From the NCBI GenBank assembly GCA_020849795.1, contig JADZFR010000052.1:1-64000 (forward strand): 64,000 nt of DNA, written 5' to 3'. The translations under genes were made by a program, and so were the position numbers. How positions within the stretch are numbered: the first letter of the stretch is position 1; every line of letters starts with the position of its first letter. Of this stretch, positions 43,673 through 53,025 are shown in pieces. A model generated the notes under the pieces. That model was not told the DNA's origin, did no database searches, and was given only the letters and a program-made list of their open reading frames with translations. The stretch comes from Planctomycetota bacterium. Lineage in GTDB: Bacteria; Planctomycetota; UBA8742; UBA2392.

Positions 43673-45073
43673 ATGGGACGAGACTTCGACAGCGGCGCTC
43701 CCGGTGCGTCCAACACAGGCAAGGCCACCAGCAGTGAAGCGGATACCGGCGTTTACGAAAAGCCGGCAGCCACCAAGTTCACCGAGCGGCTGGGCTCACT
43801 GGCCGACGCGTACGAGATGTACAAGTCTGAGGGCAGGTCGCTAAGCGTGTCGTTCGAAAACGACCGCCTGAACGAGATTCGCCAGGGCGAAAGCTACGGC
43901 ATCAGCATTCGCGCCGTGAAGCAGGGCAAGATCGGGTTTTCGTACAGCAGCAAGCCCGACGAGATCGACCACGTGGCCCAAAGCGCATTGCGCATGGCGC
44001 CCTGGGGCAAGCCCTATGATTACGAATTTGCAGCCAAAGCCAACGCCAATCAATCGCGGCCCTATGACCCGGCATGCGGCGAGATATCGGTCGAGCGCAG
44101 CGTGGAATTGTGCGAGAACGTCAAGGACATCATCAAGTCCATCGACCCCGAGGCGACGACCGACGTCAGCATCCGTGGCGGTTTGAACTCCACGCGTATC
44201 GCCACCAGCCGCGGCCAGGATTGCCGCGAAGACGAAAGCGGGTTTGGGTATTTCGTGTCGGCCCGCATCTCTGAGGAAGGAAACTTTCTTACGGTCTATC
44301 GCGGCCGGGGCAGCGCCAGGGTCATCGCCGACGACGAGATTCTTGAGCAGGCCCGCGAAACCGGGCATGAGTTCAAGATTGCCCGCAAGCTTTTGCCGTT
44401 CTCGCGCGGCAAGTACCGGGTGCTGTTTGCCCCTCACGCAGTCGCCGACCTCTTGCTGCCGATTGTGGTTGGTATCAACGGCATGAACATCGCGCGCAAG
44501 ACCAGCCGCTTTGTCGACTCGCTGGGCGAAGAACTGTTCGACAAGCGCATCAGCCTTGAAGATGACCCGTTTCACCCCGACGCGCCCTCCGGCGCGCAGT
44601 ACGACGGTGAAGGCGTGCCGGCGCAGAAACGACCGATCATTGAGCGCGGTATCCTGAAAGGATTTGTGCACACCCTCAGCACCGCACAAAAGTGCGGCCA
44701 CGCCCCCACCGGCAACGGCCAGCGCTCGGTCTCCAGTCAGCCGGCGCCGGGCTTGCACAGCGTGATCATGGCCGCCGGCGACACCGAACTTGACCAGATG
44801 TATCGCGACGCCGAAGGCGGCCTGTGCGTCAGCCAGTTGCTTGGCACGTTCACCAGCAACTTTCTCGCGGGGCAGGTTAGCGGCAACGTTTCGCTGGGGT
44901 TCCTGGTCAAGGACGGCCAGCGCGCAGGACGCGTCAAGAACTGCGCGTTGAACGTGAACAGTTTCGACGTGCTGAAGTCGCAAGTGGTCAGCGTCAGCAA
45001 ACAGCGTGAGTGGGTCGGCGGCGAGTACCTGCCATGGTTGTTGGTCGACGGCATCGGCATCAGCGCGCGCTAA
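43673..45073 (+). CDS. tldE: TldE/PmbA-like metalloprotease subunit
   Basis: This 466-residue protein is the second TldD/PmbA-family subunit: LADAYEMYKSEGRSLSVSFENDRLNEIRQGESYGISIRAVKQGKIGFSY and, near the end, LLGTFTSNFLAGQVSGNVSLGFLVKDGQRAGRVKNC are family segments. It lacks the HExxxH of its partner, as expected for TldE, which completes the active heterodimer. A Gly/Ser/Thr-rich N-terminal stretch of about 30 residues precedes the fold. The start at 43673 directly follows the tldD stop, so the two are co-translated. Confidence 0.88.
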   Translation: MGRDFDSGAPGASNTGKATSSEADTGVYEKPAATKFTERLGSLADAYEMYKSEGRSLSVSFENDRLNEIRQGESYGISIRAVKQGKIGFSYSSKPDEIDHVAQSALRMAPWGKPYDYEFAAKANANQSRPYDPACGEISVERSVELCENVKDIIKSIDPEATTDVSIRGGLNSTRIATSRGQDCREDESGFGYFVSARISEEGNFLTVYRGRGSARVIADDEILEQARETGHEFKIARKLLPFSRGKYRVLFAPHAVADLLLPIVVGINGMNIARKTSRFVDSLGEELFDKRISLEDDPFHPDAPSGAQYDGEGVPAQKRPIIERGILKGFVHTLSTAQKCGHAPTGNGQRSVSSQPAPGLHSVIMAAGDTELDQMYRDAEGGLCVSQLLGTFTSNFLAGQVSGNVSLGFLVKDGQRAGRVKNCALNVNSFDVLKSQVVSVSKQREWVGGEYLPWLLVDGIGISAR

Positions 45074-45077
45074 CGTG

Positions 45078-46001
45078 ATGAGCAACGACGCCTCAGCGGC
45101 ACTCAAACAGGACGCTGGCTCTGGAAAGAGTCGGCGTCCTTTCGCCATGTTGGGCGTACGATGGATCCTGCCTGTACTTGCCTGCGTACTTGCGGCATGC
45201 AGCAATCCGCGCGCCAACCTGCCCCCGCCGAACAACCAGCCGCCGGTCAATGGCGGTTCCGGCGAAGTCAGAGAAGCCGAAAGTGTGCGCATGAAGGTCG
45301 CCTACACTTCCGGGGCGAAGTTTCGGACCCGGCGAACGCTCGCGGTGTCCGAACGCGCCCGGAACGACGATTACCTGACGACCTCTGAAGAAGTCACGCT
45401 GACCACGGTGCTTCGCGTCGATGAATCCGGTCGCATGCTGGCTGTCCGCAGAAGCTGGGAGTTCTCAGGCTCGACGCTGACGGTCAGCGGCGGCGCGGCG
45501 CAGCAGGTCAGGGGCGAACTTGACGGCTGTACCATAGAGCTCACGCAACGCAGCAGTGGCGTTGACGCCAAGGTGGTCGTCGGCGCCATCGACATCGGCC
45601 GACAACAGTTCGTGATTGAGGGTTTTGACGCCGCCCTGCTGCCCGCAGACCCGGTAAGGCGCGGCGAAACCTGGACGATTGAGGGCAATCAACTCTCCGG
45701 CTTGAACCGCCTCATTGAAGCCCTCGAATTCAAAGTCGAAACCAACCGGCTGATCTGCGCGGTCGCCGAGATCAAGCCCGAAGCCGTCTTCGTTTCACTG
45801 GATTGGCGTGTCACAGCCGAGTACGCGGGGCAGCCCGCAGTCCTGCGCTTTCGGGGCGAGCTCAGCTATGATCGTGCGAATCGGCTTGTCAGCCGCGTGA
45901 CACTTAGCGGCGGCCGCCTGGGTGACAATGGCACGGATCAACAGGTCGAGATCAGCGTTGAACGCGAACCGGTCAGCGGCTGGCTTGACCTTGGCGAGTG
46001 A
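45078..46001 (+). CDS. Lipoprotein of unknown function
   Basis: This 307-residue protein has a signal peptide ending in LAAC (ILPVLACVLAAC), so the mature form is lipid-anchored. Its start is ATG at 45078 just after tldE, or ATG at 45147, which gives a compact signal peptide. The mature chain has about ten beta-strands rich in VTLTTVLRVDESGR, VRRGETWTIEG and LRFRGELSYDRANRLVSRVTLSG. That pattern is seen in DUF6263-like secreted proteins with a large two-layer beta fold. I can assign no activity. It may be part of the tldDE operon. It is convergent with the next gene without a gap. Confidence 0.6.
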   Translation: MSNDASAALKQDAGSGKSRRPFAMLGVRWILPVLACVLAACSNPRANLPPPNNQPPVNGGSGEVREAESVRMKVAYTSGAKFRTRRTLAVSERARNDDYLTTSEEVTLTTVLRVDESGRMLAVRRSWEFSGSTLTVSGGAAQQVRGELDGCTIELTQRSSGVDAKVVVGAIDIGRQQFVIEGFDAALLPADPVRRGETWTIEGNQLSGLNRLIEALEFKVETNRLICAVAEIKPEAVFVSLDWRVTAEYAGQPAVLRFRGELSYDRANRLVSRVTLSGGRLGDNGTDQQVEISVEREPVSGWLDLGE

Positions 46002-46427
46002 TCATTTCTTTCTGCGCTTGGTGCCGGGCTTTTGGTCAGGCGTGGGCGCCTGCTTGGGCACGCGCGGCGTATCTTCCGACGAAATCGGCTCGCGGTTATT
46101 GAACCCGATGGCGCGCTCGTCTTGCGGCCTGGTGTGCACGTTGATGCGATAGATCGTGATGTAGCGGATGAACGCGTTGTAGGTGTTCTCGCAATCACGG
46201 GCATCCACAAAGATGTTCACGAGCATGAAGTCGCTCTTGAGTTCAATGATGTGCGAGACGTCCAGCACCTGGCCGGAAGTCAGCACAATCTCGATCACCG
46301 GTGTCTGGTCGTCGACCTGGCAGACTTGCTTCATCCGGTCAAAGAAGTGGGTACGGAAAAATCGCGGCCCGAAGGCGTCTTCTTCCATGCCGCCGCCCGC
46401 CGGGTTGATGGGGTAGTAACCGATCAC
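46002..46427 (-). CDS. Conserved hypothetical cytoplasmic protein
   Basis: The GTG start at 46427 is chosen because GGAGG lies 7 nt upstream on the minus strand. The 141-residue protein has a folded core with PVIEIVLTSGQVLDVSHIIELKSDFMLVNIFVDARDCENTYNAFIRYITIYRINV, a beta-rich segment resembling small regulatory (Sm-like or PilZ-like) folds. A disordered, basic, Pro/Lys-rich tail ends in KPGTKRRKK. The function is unknown. It is convergent with the lipoprotein gene. Confidence 0.6.
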   Translation of the reverse strand: MIGYYPINPAGGGMEEDAFGPRFFRTHFFDRMKQVCQVDDQTPVIEIVLTSGQVLDVSHIIELKSDFMLVNIFVDARDCENTYNAFIRYITIYRINVHTRPQDERAIGFNNREPISSEDTPRVPKQAPTPDQKPGTKRRKK

Positions 46428-46590
46428 GAGTCTGCCTCCGGGTGTCTACTCCACACACCATGGCAAGCGCGGCCGCAATCTCAATGACCAATTTTCGGCG
46501 ACAAGCGGCCCCTTGCGACCATCGCTGCCGGCGTTCGAATAGACCGATACAGCCTGTTGACGATTCGTATGCTTGCAGGCCGACGCAAAC

Positions 46591-48195
46591 ATGAAAATCG
46601 CGCTGATACAGTTCAATCCGGTCATTGCCGACTTCGAAGGCAACGTGCGCCGCTTGGAAAGCCGCGTGCGCACTGCCGCCGACCACGATGCCGACCTGTG
46701 CGTGATGCCTGAGCTGGCCTTGCCCGGCTACCCGCCACATGACCTGATGCTGTATGCAGATTTCGTGGCACGCAACCTTGCCGCGCGAGACCGCATGCTG
46801 CGCTTGTCGGCTGAGCTTGGCATCGGGCTGCTGTTCGGGCTCGTGCTTGCCAATGACCGCCCGGCCGGCAAGCCGTTGCGCAATTCGGCGGTGCTGTGCG
46901 ACCGCGGCAAGACGATAGCGGTCAAACACAAGTCGCTGCTGCCGACATACGACGTGTTTGACGAGGCGCGCTATTTTGAGCCCGACCCGACGCCTTGCGT
47001 CGCCGAGTTTCGCGGCCGCAAACTTGGCCTGTTGATCTGTGAAGACATCTGGACAGACGCGGCATTGCTGGGGCGCATTGATTATGGCTCTGACCCCGCC
47101 CAGTTGTGCGCCGACGCCGGCGCCGAACTGCTGATCAATATCAGTGCGTCACCCTGGGGCACCGGCAAGCACCGGCTGCGCGAGCAGCTCGTGGCCGCAA
47201 CTGCGCGGCGCACCGGCCGGCCCTGCATGCTGGTCAACCAGGTTGGTGGCCAGGACGACCTGATTTTTGACGGCGCCAGCGTCGTGTGTGACGCGCACGG
47301 CACGACAGTGGCGCGCCTGCCGCTGTTCGAGGAAACGCTGTTCATCGCCGACCCTGAACGCGGCCGTGCCGAGCCTTGGGCCGTAGATGATATCGCCGAC
47401 GAAGTCGACGCGCTGGTCATGGGCATCCGTGACTACTTTCGCAAAACCGGTCACAGCCGCGCGCTCGTGGGCTTGTCAGGCGGCATCGACAGCGCAGTGG
47501 TCGTATGCCTGGCCGCCAAGGCTCTTGGGCCCGCCAACGTCACGGCCATCAGCATGCCGACGCGATTTTCCAGCAAGGGCAGCGTAGAGGACAGTCGCGC
47601 ATTGGCCGAAAAGCTGGGAGTCCACTTTGAAGTGTTAAACATCGACGAGGCCTTTGAACTGCAGCGCAGGCTCAGCGGGTTTCCCGGCGGCATTGCAGAA
47701 GAGAACATGCAGGCCCGGATTCGCGGGCTGGTGCTGATGACACGCAGCAACGCCGACGGCAGCCTCGTGCTGGCCACGGGCAACCGCAGCGAGCTTGCTG
47801 TCGGTTACAGCACGCTGTATGGCGACATGTGCGGCGCGCTTGAAGTGATCGGCGACGTCGCCAAGACGCGCGTGTACGAAATCGCTGCGCGCTTTCCGGA
47901 CATCCCCAAGGCAATCATCGACAAGCCGCCCAGCGCCGAATTGCGTCCCGACCAGACCGACCAGGACAGCTTGCCGCCCTACTCTGTGCTGGATCGCATT
48001 CTTGAAGCCTACCTGGATGACCACTTGGGCGCAGATGCCATCATCGAACGCGGCGAAGACGCCGACCTGGTCAGGAAAATCCTGCGCATGGTCGAGATCG
48101 CCGAGTTCAAGCGCCGACAGGCACCCATCGTGTTGCGCATCGGCAAGCGGGCCTTTGGCGCAGGCCGGCGCATCCCCGTCGCAAAGAAGCTCTAA
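46591..48195 (+). CDS. nadE: Glutamine-dependent NAD+ synthetase
   Basis: NadE converts deamido-NAD to NAD using glutamine. The 534-residue protein has an N-terminal nitrilase-type glutaminase. Its catalytic triad is Glu in VMPELALPGYPPHDL, Lys in VKHKSLLPTYDVFDEARYF and Cys in LLICEDIW. The C-terminal synthetase has the PP-loop GLSGGIDSAVV and the segments LATGNRSELAVGYSTLYGD and KPPSAELRPDQTDQDSLPPY. The ATG at 46591 is favoured; the nearby TATGCT at 46569-46574 may be a -10. Confidence 0.97.
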   Translation: MKIALIQFNPVIADFEGNVRRLESRVRTAADHDADLCVMPELALPGYPPHDLMLYADFVARNLAARDRMLRLSAELGIGLLFGLVLANDRPAGKPLRNSAVLCDRGKTIAVKHKSLLPTYDVFDEARYFEPDPTPCVAEFRGRKLGLLICEDIWTDAALLGRIDYGSDPAQLCADAGAELLINISASPWGTGKHRLREQLVAATARRTGRPCMLVNQVGGQDDLIFDGASVVCDAHGTTVARLPLFEETLFIADPERGRAEPWAVDDIADEVDALVMGIRDYFRKTGHSRALVGLSGGIDSAVVVCLAAKALGPANVTAISMPTRFSSKGSVEDSRALAEKLGVHFEVLNIDEAFELQRRLSGFPGGIAEENMQARIRGLVLMTRSNADGSLVLATGNRSELAVGYSTLYGDMCGALEVIGDVAKTRVYEIAARFPDIPKAIIDKPPSAELRPDQTDQDSLPPYSVLDRILEAYLDDHLGADAIIERGEDADLVRKILRMVEIAEFKRRQAPIVLRIGKRAFGAGRRIPVAKKL

Positions 48196-48347
48196 CGCGG
48201 GTGAAACTGCCCATCGTTCGGGTGCATCTGCCACTGTCCCCATAGACCCGAAATCACTGAAAGGCGCATCACCGTTGATTGCCCACCCACCCACACGTTG
48301 CTACCCTGCCGGACTTCCATGCCGGGCTTGATCGTGAGAGGACTTCA

Positions 48348-51269
48348 GTGGCTTTAGAGAACTACACACGCGGCCAGAAAATCTTCATGGTAACGCTGGT
48401 GGTACTGCTGGCGGCCATGTTCACCGTTACGGGCGCCATGATTTCGCTGTTCGGCCAAGGGGGCGAAGCCGCCCCGTCAGACCACGGCCGGATCGACGAC
48501 CAGGAAATCCGCCTGATGGAGTGGCACCGCAAGCGACGCGGCTTAAGCATTGTCGCGACGCTGGACTACCGCGCCGCCAACAGCTTTGGCGACAAGAAGC
48601 TAGAGCACATGTACGCCCGCGTGCCGGCCATGTCACCCCGCCCCGAGTACGGCCATGATTACCCGTACATCGCAGTCAAACCCACCACGGTGAGCCTGCT
48701 GGAGTTGTGGCCGCGCTACCAGGACCAGGACCTGTGGTGCCACGTGGTCATGGCCCAGAAGGCCCGCGAAGCGGGCATCTTGCCGCCCTCGAACGCCTAC
48801 ATCGGCGCGGTACTGACCTCGCTGATGAACGAAGGCATGCAGGACCTCCAGAAGTTCGAGAGCAAAGACCTGAAAAAGAAGTTCGAAGAAATCTACGGCA
48901 CGCCGGTCGACGAACTGATGGGCACCTTCCAGGAAGCCTTCATGGTGCGCGACTATGTCGCGTCGCTGCTGACTGAAGAATCGGCGCGGCTGGACCAGGT
49001 CGCCCAGATGTCGATGGGCAACGCCAGCCAGTTCCAGGCCGAGTACATGCGGCTGAAGATTGACCCGTTCATGGAGCAGGCCCGCCGCGACGTGTCCAAG
49101 CAGAATTTCATGTTCCGGGCATCTCGCGCCGCGGGCAACTTTGGCGCAGCGTCACTAGCGCCCGGCTATGACCGCTTCGAAGAAGCGTACGACAAGAACC
49201 GGAACAGCGAGTTGCAGGCCGAAGCCGAGTTCGAACTCGACATCGTGCGCGCATTCCCGACGGACATGGTGGCCAAGGGCCAGGTCCAGATTGAAGAAGA
49301 ACTCGCCCGCCTGATTTACCAGGCTGTGCGCGAAAACGTCTACAAAGCCACCGAAGACGACAAGAAGAAGATCGAGGACAGGCTCAAGCTCGCCGAAGAC
49401 CAGTACGCGCGTACCAACGCTGAAGAAACCCGGGATTGGGACGACGCCCGCTGGTCAAAGTGGCGCGAAGAACAGCGCCCCATTCTGCTGGAGCACCGTG
49501 CGTTCTTTGAGGTTCGCGAAGAGCTGTTTACGTCCCTGATGCAGAAAGAGTCGCTGCGCGCCGCGCAGGCGTCGGTGCTGCGGTTGCTGCGCCACCTGGA
49601 TGACCGCCGCAAAGAGCGTGAACGCGAGCTCAATGCCAGGCTCGATGTCGTGCGTAAAGAAAAACAGATCTGGGACGGCAAGAAAGGTTATCTCGAGACA
49701 CTGCGCTCGCGCTTTGACTCGGTCGAGACACAGTTGCACGCGGCCATGCGCAACCTTGACCAGCGTATTCGCTCGCAGGCCGAAACCGGCGACGCAGTAG
49801 CAAGCGCCCGCGCCCTTGACCAGATCGCGCAGGACTTCGGGCGGGCGCTGTCAGACATCGATATCAGCCAGCTTGAGGGTTTGACCTCGGCGGCAGCGGT
49901 CTCGACGCAGAACCTTGAGCGCAGCCTCAACGACAAAGAGGCGGAACGCGAAGAGTTCGTGCTGAAGGAGAAGAAGACCAATGCCGACGGCACTGAAATG
50001 ACAGAAGAAGAGGTTGCCGCCAAGTTGCAGCAGTTCGACCACGAAGTCACCGCTCTAAAGGAGCGCATGAAACTGCGCGACGAGTTACTGCCCAAGGTCG
50101 AGGCATGGGCAGAAGGTATGCGCAGCGCGCTCGCCGCCTATGAGTTACAGGCTCGCAGCGCGTCTGAGGGTGATGTTGACCTGCGCCGCTTTGTCCTGCG
50201 TGAACTGCTGGTCGAGGTCCCGGCAGGCCTGGGCAAGCTGATCCGTGACAGCCGCGACGATATCGCGCCGCTCACGCGAGTCGAGGAATTCGGCGGCGCC
50301 GCCGAATTGATCCAGGCCGACATTGAAGCCCGCCAGAACAGCCTTCGCAAAGACGCCGCCGACGCCAGCAACATGGACATCGGCGCCTGGATTCGCGAAA
50401 AGGCCGCCGACAACGTGAAGATCGGCCTTGAGATCGTCACCCCCACCGGCAAACGCACTTGGGAAACCCTGATTGGCGACGAACGCTTTGCGTGGCTTGA
50501 GAGTGTGGACGGAGCCAAGCAGTTCCTGGAAGACCCGATGAACGCCAAGGGCGCCACCAGCGGCATCATGGCCCTGCCGGGCAAGGGATACCTGCTGCTG
50601 CGCCTGCTGGCCAAGACGCCCAAGTATCCGCAAGGCCGCGTTGAAACCTCGGACCGCGTCACGACGCTGGCTGCGATGCTGCGCGCGCGGTCACTTTGCG
50701 TCGATGCGCTCAAGGACATTCGCCAGCAGGTGATCGACAAGGGCTGGGACGCCGCAGTCACCGCGGCCAAGGCAAAGTACGGCGCAGCCTTCACCGTTCA
50801 CACCACGGCGTGGTTCAAGGAAAACGAAGACATCGCCGACCTGTACAGCCATAACGACACCGACGTGCTTTCGTTCAACACGTCGCCAAGCCCGTCATCG
50901 CCGGACGCGCCATTCGTAACGCGGCTGAAAGACATCCGGCCAAAGGAAGGCGTCAGCGAACTGATACCGGAGAAGTTCAACCCGGACCCGTTCCGCAGCC
51001 CTGAAAAAGAAGAGTGGGCATACCTGCTGGCACGAGTCAAGGACCGCAAGCCGCTGCAGACACGCATGGAGCCTGACGACCTGAAGGAAACCGGCCAATC
51101 GTGGGCACCCGCGCCGTCGCAGGTGTGGCGCGAGCGCCACCTGGCCGCATCAGAGCTTGTGCGCAGCCTGATTGAGCCGGCGAAGGTGCTGGCTGGCCGC
51201 GACATCATTGAGTACAAAGCCAAAGAGAAGGGCAAAGAAAACAGCGCCAACGAGGAGCCCGCGTCGTGA
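48348..51269 (+). CDS. Membrane-anchored PpiD/SurA-like protein with long coiled coil
   Basis: This 973-residue protein begins at GTG 48348, with GAGAGG at 48336-48341. It has one N-terminal membrane helix (KIFMVTLVVLLAAMFTVTGAMI). Residues of about 130-260 (KAREAGILPPSNAYI..LTSLMNEGMQDLQKFESKD...EEIYG) resemble the SurA/PpiD N-terminal chaperone domain, in which a helix bundle follows the anchor. Residues of about 330-640 are a long Glu/Arg/Lys-rich coiled coil. A later part (VKIGLEIVTPTGKRTWETLIGDERF) could be a reduced parvulin-like module. It may chaperone secreted proteins. It overlaps mobA by 4 nt. Confidence 0.55.
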   Translation: MALENYTRGQKIFMVTLVVLLAAMFTVTGAMISLFGQGGEAAPSDHGRIDDQEIRLMEWHRKRRGLSIVATLDYRAANSFGDKKLEHMYARVPAMSPRPEYGHDYPYIAVKPTTVSLLELWPRYQDQDLWCHVVMAQKAREAGILPPSNAYIGAVLTSLMNEGMQDLQKFESKDLKKKFEEIYGTPVDELMGTFQEAFMVRDYVASLLTEESARLDQVAQMSMGNASQFQAEYMRLKIDPFMEQARRDVSKQNFMFRASRAAGNFGAASLAPGYDRFEEAYDKNRNSELQAEAEFELDIVRAFPTDMVAKGQVQIEEELARLIYQAVRENVYKATEDDKKKIEDRLKLAEDQYARTNAEETRDWDDARWSKWREEQRPILLEHRAFFEVREELFTSLMQKESLRAAQASVLRLLRHLDDRRKERERELNARLDVVRKEKQIWDGKKGYLETLRSRFDSVETQLHAAMRNLDQRIRSQAETGDAVASARALDQIAQDFGRALSDIDISQLEGLTSAAAVSTQNLERSLNDKEAEREEFVLKEKKTNADGTEMTEEEVAAKLQQFDHEVTALKERMKLRDELLPKVEAWAEGMRSALAAYELQARSASEGDVDLRRFVLRELLVEVPAGLGKLIRDSRDDIAPLTRVEEFGGAAELIQADIEARQNSLRKDAADASNMDIGAWIREKAADNVKIGLEIVTPTGKRTWETLIGDERFAWLESVDGAKQFLEDPMNAKGATSGIMALPGKGYLLLRLLAKTPKYPQGRVETSDRVTTLAAMLRARSLCVDALKDIRQQVIDKGWDAAVTAAKAKYGAAFTVHTTAWFKENEDIADLYSHNDTDVLSFNTSPSPSSPDAPFVTRLKDIRPKEGVSELIPEKFNPDPFRSPEKEEWAYLLARVKDRKPLQTRMEPDDLKETGQSWAPAPSQVWRERHLAASELVRSLIEPAKVLAGRDIIEYKAKEKGKENSANEEPAS

Positions 51270-51853
51270 ACCTGAGCGGCATCGTCCTGGCGGGGGGCAA
51301 AGCCCTTCGCATGGGCGGTGAGAAACCGCTCAAGGAACTTCGCGGCAAGTCCCTGCTGCAGCACGCCATCGACCTCGTCGCGCCACTGTGCGGCGAGGTT
51401 GTCGTTTCTGCGGGCGACCGCGAATTGCACCTTCCCAAGGGCGTCGTCAGCGTGCCCGACCCCAAGGCCTTCGAGGGCAAGGGGCCGCTGGCCGGCATCC
51501 TGGCTGCACTGGAAGTCAGCAAGGGCGACATGTGCCTGATCGTGCCCTGTGACCTGCCGAACCTGCGGACCCAGTTGATGGCCGAGCTGTACGAAGAACT
51601 CGGCGACAAAGACGCCGTCTATTGCCGACTGGATGACGGGCCCGAGCCGCTGGTGGCTGCGGTGCGGCGTGCGGCAGCCGTCAAAGCCGTTCGCGCAAGC
51701 CTGACTTCCGGCAACTTCAAGGTTGTGCCCTGCTGGGACAGCATGGGCGCGCGAGTGAAGGACTCAAGCTGGGTGGCAACGTTCGGCCCGCCCGCCGACT
51801 TGTTCGCCAACATCAACACCGATGCACAGCTGAAACGCCAGCAGCAGCGCTGA
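51266..51853 (+). CDS. mobA: Molybdenum cofactor guanylyltransferase-like protein
   Basis: This 195-residue nucleotidyltransferase has the MobA/IspD fold. LSGIVLAGGKALRMGGEKPLKEL is the GTP-binding signature loop, and DPKAFEGKGPLAGILAAL and IVPCDLPNLRTQLM follow, with the Asp typical of the active site. MobA links GMP to molybdopterin to give the bis-MGD cofactor. The gene overlaps the PpiD-like gene by 4 nt and its GTG start has no separate promoter, so it is co-translated with it. Other mo-cofactor genes are not nearby, so MobA versus another nucleotidyltransferase is not settled. Confidence 0.8.
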   Translation: MNLSGIVLAGGKALRMGGEKPLKELRGKSLLQHAIDLVAPLCGEVVVSAGDRELHLPKGVVSVPDPKAFEGKGPLAGILAALEVSKGDMCLIVPCDLPNLRTQLMAELYEELGDKDAVYCRLDDGPEPLVAAVRRAAAVKAVRASLTSGNFKVVPCWDSMGARVKDSSWVATFGPPADLFANINTDAQLKRQQQR

Positions 51854-51893
51854 ATGCGCTCTTTCCGACAAAGTGATGCAGCGCCGCGGGCCG

Positions 51894-51922
51894 TTGTTGC
51901 GCGTTTTGCGCCTTGCTAATGT
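51894..51922 (+). promoter_or_regulatory. Promoter of the polyprenyl synthase gene
   Basis: A -35 TTGTTG at 51894-51899 and a -10 TAATGT at 51917-51922 are separated by exactly 17 bp. The -10 ends 6 nt before the ATG at 51929, so the predicted transcript starts at the start codon and carries no leader. Confidence 0.5.
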
Positions 51923-51928
51923 TCTCGA

Positions 51929-52939
51929 ATGGTCCCAAACCAGAACAGCTCGGCAGATTTCGCCGCGGACGCCGCCAGGGTGATCCTGGCGCGGCTGTAC
52001 GCGCCGATTCGGGGCGAGCTGGCACAAGTGGAAGCGATGTATCGGGCCGAGTTGAGCAGCGACGACCCGTTCATCGCCAACCTGCTTGAGTACATCGAAG
52101 ACTACAGCGGCAAGAAGCTCCGCCCGGCCCTGCTGTTGCTGGCCGCCCGTGCCTGCGGGCGTATCTCCCACGACCACATCATCCTTGGCACCGTTGCCGA
52201 AATGCTGCATACCGCAACGCTGGTCCACGACGACATCCTCGACGATGCCTTGCTGCGGCGAAAGCGCGCCAGCATCAACAAGCTGGCAGGCAACGAGGTC
52301 AGCGTGTTGCTGGGCGACCATATCTTCAGCCATGCCTTTGAGATCAGCCTGCACTGCACCACGCCTGACGGCGCTCGCGAGTTCAGCCGTGCCATGGCAC
52401 GCACCTGCTTTGGTGAAATCATGCAGGTGCACAACCGCAACAACTATGAACTTAATGAGGCTCGCTACCTGCAAATCATCGAAGGCAAGACCGCCGAGCT
52501 GTATGCCACCAGCGCCATGTTGGGCGCGCACTATGCGGGCGCCGACGAAAAGACTTCGCGCGCCTTTTACGACTACGGCATGAACCTCGGCCGCGCCTTC
52601 CAGATCATGGATGACCTGCTGGACCTGCTGGGCGAAGAGGCGCTGGTCGGCAAGACCCTGGGCAGCGACGTTGAAAAAGGCAAGCCCACACTGCCCCTGA
52701 TTCACCACCTGGAAATGGTCAGCGCCGATGCCCGGTCCAGCGCCCTGCAGGCTGCCGCGTCGGGTAACCGCAAGGCGCTGCTGGAGCTGCTGCACGCCAC
52801 CGGAAGTTTCAAGTATGCCGCCGGCAAGGCGGCTGGATACGTCGAAGCCGCCAAGCAGGGCCTTCGGGTACTGCCGCAGGGCGAAATGCGCGACCTGCTG
52901 AGCGATGTGGCAGACTTTGTGCTCTCCCGCGAGTTGTAA
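51929..52939 (+). CDS. Polyprenyl diphosphate synthase (trans)
   Basis: This 336-residue enzyme of the IspB/GGPP-synthase family condenses isopentenyl diphosphate head-to-tail. The first aspartate-rich motif is HDDILDDALLRR (DDxxD) and the second is QIMDDLLDLLG (DDxxD). KLRPALLLLAARACG precedes the first motif and FGEIMQ and GKTAEL follow it. The product chain length cannot be read from sequence; quinone side-chain synthesis is likely because nuoD and nuoE follow. It is leaderless by promoter prediction. Confidence 0.92.
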   Translation: MVPNQNSSADFAADAARVILARLYAPIRGELAQVEAMYRAELSSDDPFIANLLEYIEDYSGKKLRPALLLLAARACGRISHDHIILGTVAEMLHTATLVHDDILDDALLRRKRASINKLAGNEVSVLLGDHIFSHAFEISLHCTTPDGAREFSRAMARTCFGEIMQVHNRNNYELNEARYLQIIEGKTAELYATSAMLGAHYAGADEKTSRAFYDYGMNLGRAFQIMDDLLDLLGEEALVGKTLGSDVEKGKPTLPLIHHLEMVSADARSSALQAAASGNRKALLELLHATGSFKYAAGKAAGYVEAAKQGLRVLPQGEMRDLLSDVADFVLSREL

Positions 52940-53025
52940 AAGCGTGACCCTTTACTCACTCAATCAGCGCTTTTCCCCCACCGCCGGGAAGCTAGACTCC
53001 CGCGTCAGTACTGAGGGTGAAAGCC

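Noticed and set aside
46557..46574. TTGACG upstream of nadE as a -35
   Set aside because: No -10 at 16-18 bp; the only TATGCT lies 6 bp from it, so the two cannot form one promoter.
46428..46590. GGCGTTCGAATAGACC as a possible tRNA T-arm
   Set aside because: The loop GTTCGAA resembles a T-arm, but no acceptor, D-arm or anticodon stem can be paired around it.
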